A program made the position numbers and the translations under genes. Below, piece after piece: positions 54,826 to 64,000 of a stretch of 64,000 nt of DNA. The stretch is from assembly GCA_014529385.2 (NCBI GenBank), contig CM043968.1, positions 8,724,648 to 8,788,647 on the forward strand. The letters run 5' to 3'. The notes under the pieces are model-generated. The model did not search any database. It was not told the DNA's origin and worked only from the letters and a program-made list of their open reading frames with translations. Source of the DNA: Adiantum capillus-veneris (Eukaryota; Streptophyta; Polypodiopsida; Polypodiales; Pteridaceae). How positions within the stretch are numbered: position 1 is the stretch's first letter; every line of letters starts with the position of its first letter.

Positions 54826-56400
54826 ATGCTTGTTAACTATCTTGTTTCTAGGTTTCAACAAGCCATGGGCAATCCATCTCTCCAAAGTGAAGTGCAACGA
54901 CAGCTCCGTGCTCACGGGATTCTCCAAGCTCATCACCATGACGAGAGAATACCTAGGAAGCCTCCTTGTGAGACTCCCAAAAGAGGTCTCTCTCCGATTC
55001 GGGAAGAAGAAGAGAATCCATATGAAGGGCACAAGAATTTACTTCTTGATGATGCATCTCCTTCCCAAAGGAGAACTCAAGAGCCTCCACCGAAGGAACG
55101 AGAAAGAAGCGAGTCTCCCGCCGCCTCGACGGAGATGGCTCCACAAAGACGGCGGGCTAAACGCTCTCCATCACCACCAAAGCGGAGAAGACCATCGTAT
55201 TCTTCTCCTCACCACAATTCAAAGAGGGATGATAAAAACCAAGAGAAGAAAAAGGTGAGAAAGAGGACACCCTCTTCTCCATCTTCTTCATCCTCTTCCT
55301 CTTATGAAAGCTATGGTGAAGACGACAAAGATCAAGACAAGAAAAAGGCGAGAAAGAGGTCACCCTCTTCTCCACCTTCTTCAAATTCTTCACCTTATGA
55401 AGAAAGTGATGGTGCAACCTTTGAACCATCAAAAAGAAGAGGCCATAGCAAATCCTATGCCGCATGGAAGAGGTCGTCCAAGCTGAAGAAATTCAAAGAG
55501 GGAGGGAAGAGCATCTCTTTCCTTACCTATGATGGCACCTTTGGTGCTACGGACAAAGTCTTGGCCTTTATCCAGCAATTCGATGCGGCGTTTGGAGATG
55601 AGGGCTTCACGGAGTCCTCTAAGCTACGCCATGTAGCTATGCACTTTCAAAAGTCCGCCAGACAATGGTGGTCTAGCCTACAAGCGAATGGTGAAGCTCC
55701 ACGAGCATGGAAAGCTTTAAGAGCTTCCATTATGAAGCAGTTTTTGGCCACCGGTGCCAAAGACAAAGTACTCACCGAATGGCGAAGCTTAAAGCTCTCT
55801 CCCAATGAATCCATCCACAAATATGTAAACAAGTTTTGGGACCTACAACTCAAAGCCACTGTCTTCAAAAAGTTGGATTTTGGAGAGCAAAAGCAACAAT
55901 TTTGTGCGGGCTTAACCAAAGAAATGGCGGAGTATGTCAACTCCCAAAGGCCACGTACCATATTGGCGGTAATACACCATACTATGGTGGCCTCACAAAT
56001 CAATTTCCAAACGGGAGCTAAAAGAAATAATAAGCCCATGGAAAACAAGGGTTTCAATGAGCCTAAGGGGAAGGACAACGTCTAAAAGTCTCCTAAGGGC
56101 AACTCCAAAAAAGCTAAAGAGAAGGGAGTTTACAAAGGTAAGAACAAACTCTCTCTTGAAGAGCTTGAGCGTTATCGCAAGGATAACCGATGTTTCAAGT
56201 GCGGCGAACAAGGGCATGCGTACCGCGCTTGTCCCCAAAAGAACAACCGCCAAGATCCTCCTAGAGCTTCCTTGGTTGAAATCCAAGAGGAGGAAACTCA
56301 CCAAACTCATCACAAAGGATCTCCTCTATGCCATGCTTGGGGAAAGGTAAGAGAACATGATGCTTTTATTCTCTTTGACCCTGGCTCTACTCACAATTTT
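54826..56400 (+). pseudogene. gag: chromovirus G1 gag and nucleocapsid
   Basis: The 419-residue frame (54826-56085) begins in coding sequence, so the true start may lie upstream. Residues about 60-215 are Lys/Arg/Ser/Pro-rich and contain an internal repeat (EKKKVRKRTPSSPSSSS and DKKKARKRSPSSPPSS), recalling RS domains. The gag core is at residues about 222-400: KKFKEGGKSISFLTYDGTFG, VLAFIQQFDAAFGDEGF, ARQWWSSLQANGEAP, EWRSLKLSPNESIHKYVNKF. A stop TAA at 56083-56085 interrupts; the same phase then continues with the CCHC knuckle CFKCGEQGHAYRAC (56193-56234) and reaches the protease start (LFDPGSTHNF, D-P-G active site) before a frameshift near 56400. Confidence 0.92.
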
Positions 56401-56405
56401 ATATC

Positions 56406-59342
56406 ATGGGGTTAGCCACCAAGCTAGGCATACAATCCTACGAGATGGGAGATGTCCTACCCGTAGACAATGCCTTCAAGGTGCAAGAAGCTTCAGTCAC
56501 TCCCTTAATCGGGAAATTGAGGCTTCATGTCCAAGGCTATGTGGACAAAGAGGACTTCTTTATCTCTCCTCTCAAGCATGAGGATGTAATCCTAGGGGCA
56601 CCATGGTTTGACCGCCTGGCTGCCGATGTTAAATTTCCTAAAAGGAGAATCTCCTTTAAGTTTAGGGAAAAAGACATGTATATAGATGCTAAGGAAATGG
56701 GTAACACCATCCCCATTGTACATACACCAGCTTTCAACAAGTCAATAAAGAGCTCTATTTCCGTGTACATGATTTTTGTTAAAGATTCTCAAAATAAACC
56801 TAATGCTTTAGCAAAAGAAAATAAAAGCAACCAAAAGGAATTAGAGTTATCCAATTTTCTCAAGGGGTTTCAAGATGTTTTTATTGACGACATCCCTTGT
56901 GAGATACCTCCTAAACGAGGTAATGATGACCATGCAATTGAACTTCTTCCAGGAAGTTCACCGCCTAACAAACCTCCTTATAGAGTTTCTCAAGCTCAAC
57001 AAGAGGAGATTATGCGGCAAGTGCATGAGTTAGTTGAGAAGGGCATGGTTAGGCCTAGCTCATCTCCATTTTTCTCACCTGTGCCATTAGTGCAAAAGAA
57101 AGACGGCACATATCGTATGTGTGTCGACTATAGAGCACTAAATAGGATCACTATCAAGAATTGGTTTCCCGTTCCACGGGTCGAAGACCTATTTGATAAG
57201 CTACAAGGATCGACCTACTTCAGTAGGATTGACCTAAAAAGTGGCTATCATCAAATAAGGATAGTTGATCAAGACATTGTAAAGACCGCATGTCGCACCA
57301 CATTTGGTCTTTACGAATACATTGTCACGCCTTTTGGCTTGACCAATGCACCAACCACATTCAACCGCTTGATGCAGAAGCTGTTCAGGCCTCATCGAAC
57401 CTTCACTGGAGTGTTCTTTGATGATATTATCATCTACTCTAATTCATTGGAGGAACACAAGCAACACCTCCAGGTAATATTTCAAGTTTTAAGAGAGAAT
57501 AAACTTTATGTTAATCGAAAGAAAAGTGAATTTTTCTTGCAAGAGATTCAGTATTTAGGTCATATTATCTCTCAAGATGGCATCCAAATGGATCCATCTA
57601 AGTTAGAGGTAATAAAAGGATGGCCTAAACGAAGGAATCTTCATGAACTAAGAAGCTTTATAGGTATGTGTGCATACTATAGACACTTCATAGAAAAGTT
57701 CTCACAAATTGCGGGACCATTACATGACCTAACAAAGAAAAGCGTTAGGTATATATGGTCTACTAAGGAGAACAATGCTTTCGAAAAGCTTATCTCTCAA
57801 CCTGTGCTTACACTACCGGATCTCTCAAAACCATTTGAGGTCCAATGTGATGCTTGTGGTGATTGCCTTGGAGCTGTTTTGCTCCAAGAAGGGCATGCCA
57901 TAGGCTATGAGAGTCGAAGGCTCGACCCTGTTGAGCAAGCTCTAGGCATATATGAAAAGGAACTCCTTGCAGTTCTACATGCCTTAGACTCATGGAAGCA
58001 CTATTTATTGGGGACTCCTTTCATTCTACGAACGGATCACCAAAGTCTTAAGTACTTCATGACGCAAACCAAGCTCTCCGACAAACAAATGAGGTGGGCA
58101 AATTTCCTTTTTCAATTTCATTTTCATATTGCTCACATTGCTAGGAAGCATAATCAAGTAGCTGATGCAGTCTCAAGACGGCCGAGAGTGAATGTGATTT
58201 CCATAGCAACTCACAATGATCTATCTTCAATGATAGATGAGTACTCTATTGATCCCGATTTTAGAGATGTGATTTCAGCCCTTGCATTGGGGAAGAAAGA
58301 AGAACCATTTACCTTACAAGATGGTTATCTTCTCTATGGCACTAGACTATGCGTTACTAATTCACTACGTGAGAAAGTAATGTATGAATCTCATGCTCCA
58401 CCTTATGCGGGGCATAGAGGGATTCAGTCTACCTTAAAGGGAATTGAAACATATTTCTATTGGCCTACCATGAAAGTGAACATACAAGAGTATGTTTCTA
58501 AATGTGTGGTATGCCAAAAGACAAAATTTGATAGAGGGAAGCAACTTGGATTGCATCAACCCTTGCCAATCCCTAATTCACCATGGGAGAGCATATCCAT
58601 GGATTTTATCTTTGGATTGCCTAAGTCTATCCATGGGAATACGGGAATATGGACGACAGTAGACAAGTTCAGTAAACAAGCTCATTTTATACCTGTCAAA
58701 AAGACTATCAAAGCCCATCAAATGGCAACCCTCTTCATTCCACAAATTTTCAAGTACCATGGATTGTCAATGTCCATAGTGTCAGATAGAGATCCTAGAA
58801 TGACCAGTAATTTCTGGAAGGGTCTTTTTGAGAATTTAGGGACAAGGCTAAACTTCTCTTCGGCCTATCATCCACAAACAAATGGCCAAAGTGAAATAGC
58901 TAACCTAAACATTCTCGATCTACTAAAAGCCTATGTAACGGAAGTAGATCAAAGATCCCAATGGGAGAAGTACTTACCCTTAGTGGAGTATGCTTACAAT
59001 AACATTGTACATACTTCCATGGGAAAAGCACCTTTCGAGGTAATTGAGGGAAGATCAAAAAGTCCCTTGCTACTTAAGGTACATGGGAAGATCTTCGCTG
59101 CAGATGAGTATAGCCGAGACCTACAAGAATCTTTTCAAAGGATTAAGGATGCTATCTCTATCTCACAGCAAAGACAAAAGGCTGTTGCTGACAAGCACAG
59201 AAGATCCCAAGCCTTTAAAGAAAATGATTGGGTCTTGTTAAAGTTTCCCAAGGCTCGATTAAGGCACACGACGGGCAAGAATCCTACGGGCCACCAAAAG
59301 TACTATGCTAAACTAGCGAAAAGGTACTATGGTCCCTTCTAG
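56406..59342 (+). CDS. pol: chromovirus G1 pol: protease, reverse transcriptase, RNase H, integrase
   Basis: 978-residue open frame. Residues 1-110 are the protease after its active site (PLIGKLRLHVQGYV, ILGAPWFDRL). Reverse transcriptase: PPYRVSQAQQEEIM (~195), VDYRALNRITIKNWFPVP (~240), STYFSRIDLKSGYHQIRI (first catalytic Asp), FGLTNAPTTFNRL, FFDDIIIYS (~337, catalytic DD preceded by Phe), LGHIISQDGIQMDPSKL. RNase H from ~475: EVQCDACGDCLGAVLLQEGH, GIYEKELLAVLHALDSWKHY, TDHQSLKYF, VADAVSRRP. Integrase: HAPPYAGHRG and CVVCQ (zinc), SMDFIFGLPKS, VSDRDPRMTSNFW and NGQSEIAN provide the D-D-E triad. Closed by TAG at 59340-59342, before the GPF tail. The ATG is internal; the real reading comes from gag by one lost base. 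Confidence 0.93.
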   Translation: MGLATKLGIQSYEMGDVLPVDNAFKVQEASVTPLIGKLRLHVQGYVDKEDFFISPLKHEDVILGAPWFDRLAADVKFPKRRISFKFREKDMYIDAKEMGNTIPIVHTPAFNKSIKSSISVYMIFVKDSQNKPNALAKENKSNQKELELSNFLKGFQDVFIDDIPCEIPPKRGNDDHAIELLPGSSPPNKPPYRVSQAQQEEIMRQVHELVEKGMVRPSSSPFFSPVPLVQKKDGTYRMCVDYRALNRITIKNWFPVPRVEDLFDKLQGSTYFSRIDLKSGYHQIRIVDQDIVKTACRTTFGLYEYIVTPFGLTNAPTTFNRLMQKLFRPHRTFTGVFFDDIIIYSNSLEEHKQHLQVIFQVLRENKLYVNRKKSEFFLQEIQYLGHIISQDGIQMDPSKLEVIKGWPKRRNLHELRSFIGMCAYYRHFIEKFSQIAGPLHDLTKKSVRYIWSTKENNAFEKLISQPVLTLPDLSKPFEVQCDACGDCLGAVLLQEGHAIGYESRRLDPVEQALGIYEKELLAVLHALDSWKHYLLGTPFILRTDHQSLKYFMTQTKLSDKQMRWANFLFQFHFHIAHIARKHNQVADAVSRRPRVNVISIATHNDLSSMIDEYSIDPDFRDVISALALGKKEEPFTLQDGYLLYGTRLCVTNSLREKVMYESHAPPYAGHRGIQSTLKGIETYFYWPTMKVNIQEYVSKCVVCQKTKFDRGKQLGLHQPLPIPNSPWESISMDFIFGLPKSIHGNTGIWTTVDKFSKQAHFIPVKKTIKAHQMATLFIPQIFKYHGLSMSIVSDRDPRMTSNFWKGLFENLGTRLNFSSAYHPQTNGQSEIANLNILDLLKAYVTEVDQRSQWEKYLPLVEYAYNNIVHTSMGKAPFEVIEGRSKSPLLLKVHGKIFAADEYSRDLQESFQRIKDAISISQQRQKAVADKHRRSQAFKENDWVLLKFPKARLRHTTGKNPTGHQKYYAKLAKRYYGPF

Positions 59343-59672
59343 ATTCTTAAGCCAATCAATGAGATGGCCTATCAACTCAAGTTGCCCAATCATTGGCTCA
59401 TACACAATGCTTTTCATGTGAACATATTAAAGCCTTACAAAGGAGAGCCACCTCAAGAACCAACTATTGAAGACCCACCGGAGATCGAGGATCAAGAGGA
59501 GGTGCTGAAGCCCGAGTCCATTCTCTGACATGAAGACAAGGTACTAAGAGGCGGTAAGACTATCCGAAGATATCTTATTAAGTTTAAGAATTAACCATAT
59601 GAAAATGCTAGATGAATGCAAGGCATACAATTAAAGGATAACCTAAACCTTGTCAATGCTTACAATGCTTCC
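59343..59672 (+). pseudogene. chromovirus G1 integrase tail and chromodomain
   Basis: Continues the pol phase beyond the stop: ILKPINEMAYQLKLP, IHNAFHVNILKPYKG, then acidic linker and chromodomain residues EVLKPESIL, HEDKVLRGGKTIRRYLIKFK, YENAR and MQGIQLKDNLNLVNAY. Stops near 59526, 59593 and 59611 fall where R or W codons are expected. The YLIKFK and AR-W pattern is the methyl-lysine reader fold that guides chromoviruses to heterochromatin. Piece L keeps the same domain at 38790-38960. Confidence 0.85.
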
Positions 59673-60021
59673 CAAGAGTAAGCAAATGTACAAAATGTTA
59701 AAAATGAACAAATTTTTTGTCCTATAAGACTCTCTTTTTCTTTATTGTGCACAAAAATGAAGTAGTATGCATGCTTAGATCAAGTTTGTGGAGACGACGT
59801 CTCCCAAACACCAAGTAGAGCTTGTCACTCTACTATGGAAGATTGATAGGAATAATGTGCAGACATGCTTGGGGCAGCCTCAGGCTCTCATGCACCAAAT
59901 GGACTAGTCATCCATTGTGGAATGATGTCATAGGGTAACATAGGGATCCTCTACCCGCTAAGAAAAGGACTCATGAATATGCTTTATCTTCTCTACACCA
60001 TAGTCGAGGACGACTATGATT

Positions 60022-60036
60022 TCAAGAGAGAGGTAA
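60022..60036 (+). promoter_or_regulatory. polypurine tract of G1
   Basis: CAAGAGAGAGGTAA after the motif GTCGAGGACGACTATGAT (60002-60020), which often precedes chromovirus 3' LTRs. Confidence 0.6.
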
Positions 60037-61666
60037 TGTCATAATAATCAATATCTAATTCTCCTAAATGATTTTCTCATGTTAAACTGATCATTTAATA
60101 TGGGGAAGTGCCAGGGGAGAAAAAGCTAGAATATTGGTTAAGCTAGCAGACCGGCCACAGGGGGATCCAAAGGAGGGAAAATAGGGATCCAAAGGGGGGT
60201 CCATCTGCAAAAGAGCCATGTGCAACAATGGGCTAAAAAGACCCTAAGGTTCAGCCCATTAAGACTTCCAAAATGCTAAGGTTCCAAAATTCAAAGGTTA
60301 TGTCCAAAGGTCAAACCTAGGGGAATTGGATGCTTTGTGTGTGACCAGAAAAGTCTTTGTATATCCCTACTTGGGAGGGGGCGAGCCTTTCTTCTAGGGG
60401 ATGAGAGAGAAAGCCACACACACACACACAAGCTCCCTTTACACAAAGGGAATGAGGGACACATGTCAGCTCCCTAGGCCAGATTCCCACAAGGTGTACC
60501 CAATTCCTATTGGATGGCCTTGGAGGTGGACCAATGAGAATTAGGCTAGAGTAAATCTAGTTTAATTAATTTAAAAACACTTAATAAAATGACCAATGAG
60601 AATTAAGTCTCCTAGATGACTATTGGGCAGTCTCCCAAGGGGTCCAATGAGCATTCAGGAGCCCAATGGCTTGCATGATTCCTATTGGCCAGGAGGCAAA
60701 GGGGTCCAATGAGAGTTTAATTGAATTATTAATTTACCTAAATCTCTCACAAAATGGGAAAGGGGGACACATGTCAGAAGGCTATCACTTATACTGCTTA
60801 ATAGTCATTGGCTTGACTTGGGGAGGGCCAATGAGGGATGAGCAAGAGCAAATAGCAAGAGGGCTCGCCCAAGAGAGAGAGGGGGATGATTTTTGCAAGG
60901 CATTATCACACACACACTTACACAATCTCATGTGTGAAGAAAGAGAAGACTATCTCTTCCCAAGCTTTAATGGAGAGCTCATCACCTACTCTAAGCTTGT
61001 GAGATAGAATCCTACATCGACACACTCTTGGCATGTGGATGCAAATCCAACCAAGAGCCAAGCTTCAATGCATGCTCATCTCCTCTACCAAGCTAATTAC
61101 TAAGCTAAAGCTATGCTAATATGAGTGATTATGTGAGGAGATGTACATCTTTCTCGTAAGATACTCCTTCTTCCTCTCAATCTACTCTCATACCCTGCTA
61201 GCTCTCACCATCTTCGAAGGTGTGTGAGTTCTTGGGTCTGAGAATGGGGATAATTAAAGTTGTGTTTGTTAAGTGTTTTGCTTGGTGCATGAAGCTTTCA
61301 TCTTCATGGCACTAGCTAGTCTTGAAGGAACACAAAGAATTGTATTGTACAATGTCTCTCTTGATGGGAGAAACCATAATACAAAGCCTTTTGGAGGGGG
61401 GACCGGCTCCATGCAAATCCGGTCCTCAACTGTTGTCAATAGCTTAATTTCTATCTCTTTTGAAAGTATTGTTGATGCTATCTAACTAGGTGTTATGCTT
61501 TTTGTTGCTCTCTCCACCCAAGCACTCTTGTAATTCTCATTAGGAATCTATTCTAATGAAAAGCCCACTATGTTCATGCTCATTTCCGCTTTACACAAGT
61601 TATTAGGCCATTAAATGTTACAAAGATTGTCTCGTTCCAATTTGGACGGCAGACCCAAGACTTTCA
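60037..61666 (+). repeat. putative 3' LTR of G1
   Basis: Starts TGTCATAATAATC after the polypurine tract and ends at about CTTTCA (61666), following a polyadenylation-like stretch (TAATGAAAAGCC near 61554). About 1.6 kb. Without a second copy both ends, particularly the right one, are inferred. Open frames inside (60666-61007 and 61273-61485) show no motif. Confidence 0.45.
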
Positions 61667-63535
61667 GTACTTGTCGCCAAGAATACACTTGAAGAAATGG
61701 ATTGCTAGATTCAACTCATAAGAGAAAGTCTTAAAGAAACAAGTGACAAAAGAAAAGATCTCCATTGATCTCTAGAATTTTTTAGAAAGAGAGAATTTTA
61801 TTAAATCAATCCAAAAGGAAGTTCCATGAAGTTGGAAAATACAAGAAGCTAGCTTACAATTATTACTCACCCTTTAAAGTCTTGAGGAAGATAAGAGCAC
61901 AAGTTGTGTACAATTTAGCTTATTTAAGAGATATGTTACAGATTTTTCCACTACATTTTGAATGAGAAGAAAATAAATTGATCATTATTACAAGTTCATC
62001 TCAAAGTTTTATACATACTTGAATCAATAGAGAATCATTGCGTGATTACAATCGATTAAAGATTTGTAAAGTATAAGACAATTCCACTTTCAGATAAGGT
62101 TCTAGATACAATGAGAGAATCAAGAAGTAGAATATCAAGACTTGGATTAATTGCTTGAGATATAAGAGAAGATATTCTATAAGATGTTTACTTTGCAAAA
62201 ATATAGAAATATTGCTTGTGAACTCACAAGTAGATTAAGAAAATAAGACTTTCTAATTAATCAACTACTACTCTAAGACAAGAAAACTGTTATGGGAGAG
62301 AAGAACATCATCCTTTAGATTTTCAAGTCAAAAAGGGATACAAAGGAGGAAGATGTAAGGAAAAAATTAACTACATCTGAAATTCTTTAAATACCAGATA
62401 TAAGAATTAAGAGCACAAGCTCAACTGTATCCAACAAGAGAAATCTCAGAGCAAGGAAAGACTCAAGATGTGAATAAAGATTTTAAATATACGATTATCT
62501 TGTCAAAAAGATAAAACCAAGATAGATTTTTAGAGCTCAATAAGTCTGTCCATCACATGATCACAAAAGCAAGACTCACAAGCATGTTAGGCATTTCCTC
62601 CATAGGAAGGATTCCTTGGCTAATTGACACACTAACCTCTCTAGTATATGGAGAGAAGTTAAATGGACCTCGTAGGGGTAAGCCAAAGTGAGGGTAAATA
62701 CATACTTTATGGTGTAGAAGAAATTGTAAGAGCAAGAAAAGGGGCTCAAAGAATCCACGGTTGAATGATCGCATGATGCAATAGAGTCTGGGTCCTAGAC
62801 CCAAAGCTTCAGTCACCATGGAAAGTCGGACGTTGTTGCAGAAATGATCTCGACCCCAGAGGGTCACCCATGTAACATTCCGCCAAGTCCTCCATACAGT
62901 CTAACAGAAGATCCTAACTCAGGAAACATAAGTTGCTTGTATCTCGCTATGAATTCTTGTTTCGTAGCTTCATTAGCATTCTGCAAGTGTGTAATACTAG
63001 AAGATAAGATCAAGTCATGTTGCCAAGATGCCATTAAATAAGAGTAAAGAACTAAGAGGACACTAAACTCTGACAAGACAAAGCTTGCAAAGAAAGAGTA
63101 ATAAGACTAAGTAAAGAGAAAGCTGATGGGTTGTAAATTATATTGAATAAGCAATGGCTTATTGACGAAGTCAGATCTAAGATAAGGATATCAAATGTAG
63201 TGATTGAAGGAGGATGTGACAGAACCAAAAGATTTCTATAATAAAGGATAAAGAAGAGTGAGCAAGAAGACATGAGAAGTTATTATTAATAGCCAGCTAA
63301 GTCACCAGACGTGTCCTTGGGCTATAATCCATTTAGTAACTTCACTCGAGTTGAGGACAAATCTTTCTTTTTGTTGGGGAGTTTGTAAGGTGCCTCTAGA
63401 GTGCGTTCACTTTCTAAAAATCCCTAAGCTTGTTTATTAGTTTTGAAGAGAGAGGTACGGGAAAAGCCTCTTGTGGACTTAGCACAATTCAAAAGTTAGA
63501 TTTTATAAAATGAAGGAGTCCACCTTTGTCTTTTT
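61667..63535. other. AT-rich region, no recognisable gene
   Basis: Contains short open frames (for example minus 62553-62867, 104 residues, and minus 62864-63076, 70 residues) without recognised motif. No LTR, tRNA or domain found. Could hold a decayed element. Confidence 0.5.
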
Positions 63536-63540
63536 CTCAT

Positions 63541-63638
63541 TGAGGAAAAATCTTTTTACTTAATTGACTTTTATTTTCTTTTTTCCCATTAAGGAAAGAT
63601 CCTTTTATTTAATTGACTTTTGTTTTTCTTTCAAATAA
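63541..63638. repeat. 49-bp tandem duplication
   Basis: TGAGGAAAAATCTTTTTACT and TAAGGAAAGATCCTTTTATT start two units 49 bp apart, both running into TTAATTGACTTTT. Confidence 0.8.
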
Positions 63639-63714
63639 GAAAAATACTTTTCTTACAAAAGTACCTCATTAGGTTACTTGTTTTACAAAAGTACCCCTTT
63701 ATCTTACTTGTCTT

Positions 63715-64000
63715 ACAAGAAGTACTTGTAACGATTGTAAGAAATTGTAAGAAGAGACTTGAGGTTTGTAAGAAAAAGCATGTGAATTATAAGAAGAGGC
63801 ATGCTAATTGTAAGGAAAAGCATGTGAATGTAAGGTAAAGCAAGTGAAGTGTTGACCAAGCCAATAAAGCGAAGAACAAGCAAGTGGAGGTCAAGTAAGT
63901 AAAGTGTGTAAGAATAAGCATGTGAAGTGTAAGGAGATGTAAGGAGAAGCAAGTAAAGTGTAAGGACAAGCATGAGAAGTGTAAGAATGTGTAAGAACAA
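63715..64000. repeat. imperfect minisatellite, ~18-22-bp units
   Basis: Variants of AAGCATGTGAAGTGTAAGGA and AAGCAAGTGAAGTG run from about 63715 to the window edge, at least a dozen times, with purine-rich plus strand. The array may continue beyond the window. Confidence 0.85.

Larger units (their letters stand above)
54785..61666 (+). mobile_element. chromovirus G1, best preserved gypsy element
   Basis: Gag (54826-56400), pol (56406-59342) and a chromodomain (about 59500-59670) are in order, followed by the PPT-like CAAGAGAGAGG and a putative 3' LTR. No 5' LTR or primer site: left of gag lies the minus-strand gag N. Only a few stops and one single-base frameshift separate it from an open polyprotein. 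Confidence 0.88.

Noticed and set aside
60666-61485. Two open frames of 113 and 70 residues in the putative G1 LTR
   Set aside because: No motif, and position inside an LTR-like non-coding region makes them chance frames.
62553-63076. Minus-strand frames of 104 and 70 residues considered as host exons or as an endogenous pararetrovirus piece
   Set aside because: No recognisable domain, zinc knuckle or reverse transcriptase motif; kept only as unassigned DNA.

Overview
This looks like nuclear DNA of a land plant from a gene-poor, repeat-dense (pericentromeric-like) tract. I could not recognise a host protein gene, tRNA or rRNA with confidence. Nearly everything that can be assigned is transposable-element DNA: LTR retrotransposons of the Ty1/copia superfamily (Tork/Tnt1-like pol), Ty3/gypsy chromoviruses (with C-terminal chromodomains) and Ty3/gypsy Tat-like elements (tRNA-Asp-type primer sites, dual RNase H, extra ORF upstream of gag), plus one end of a CACTA DNA transposon. 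The genus cannot be named from the sequence.

Layout. 1-972: end of a CACTA element with two long hairpins and microsatellites. 1264-1476: gypsy integrase scrap. 2281-11447: an old copia element (A) whose integrase is split by a minus-strand non-autonomous LTR element (B, target duplication ATTAT); B was partly tandem-duplicated, and the second LTR copy then received a near full-length copia element (C, 3229-8780, 192-bp LTRs, target duplication GATGG). 11800-13530: minus-strand LTR and leader pieces (J and H') with long AC microsatellites. 13531-15430 plus 24300-24470: minus-strand chromovirus G0, whose LTR is interrupted by an 8.9-kb Tat-like element (D, 15431-24294, target duplication CACCG) that has gag and two retropepsin-like domains but no reverse transcriptase or integrase. 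25230-28503: decayed copia (I). 29190-30240 and 30280-34072: two decayed gypsy elements (K, H), H with two RNase H domains. 34073-36170: a non-retroelement-looking island with a TATA box and a short basic ORF. 36240-40788: two chromovirus pieces (L, M). 40789-45694: Tat-like element F with an 873-bp LTR, a leader carrying a repeated palindrome, an ORF1-like protein and gag. 45694-48251: inverted copy (E) of the D family, inserted in chromovirus G2 (48252-49740). 50277-51670: second ORF1-like copy (Q). 51700-53900: non-coding with a TATA box and a minisatellite. 53900-54720: minus Tat-like gag (N). 54826-61666: the best preserved chromovirus, G1. 61667-64000: AT-rich DNA ending in a minisatellite.

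How the parts relate. One chromovirus family (G0, G1, G2, L, M) is the main substrate into which Tat-like elements (D, E, F) and an H-type element inserted; the D/E family is non-autonomous and would need reverse transcriptase and integrase supplied in trans. Relative timing from LTR comparison by eye: C is youngest (5 differences in 192 bp), D is older (about 6 percent). Element letters are labels used only in this report. Coordinates of element ends are read by eye; those resting on matching LTRs and target duplications (B, C, D) are firm, the others are approximate.
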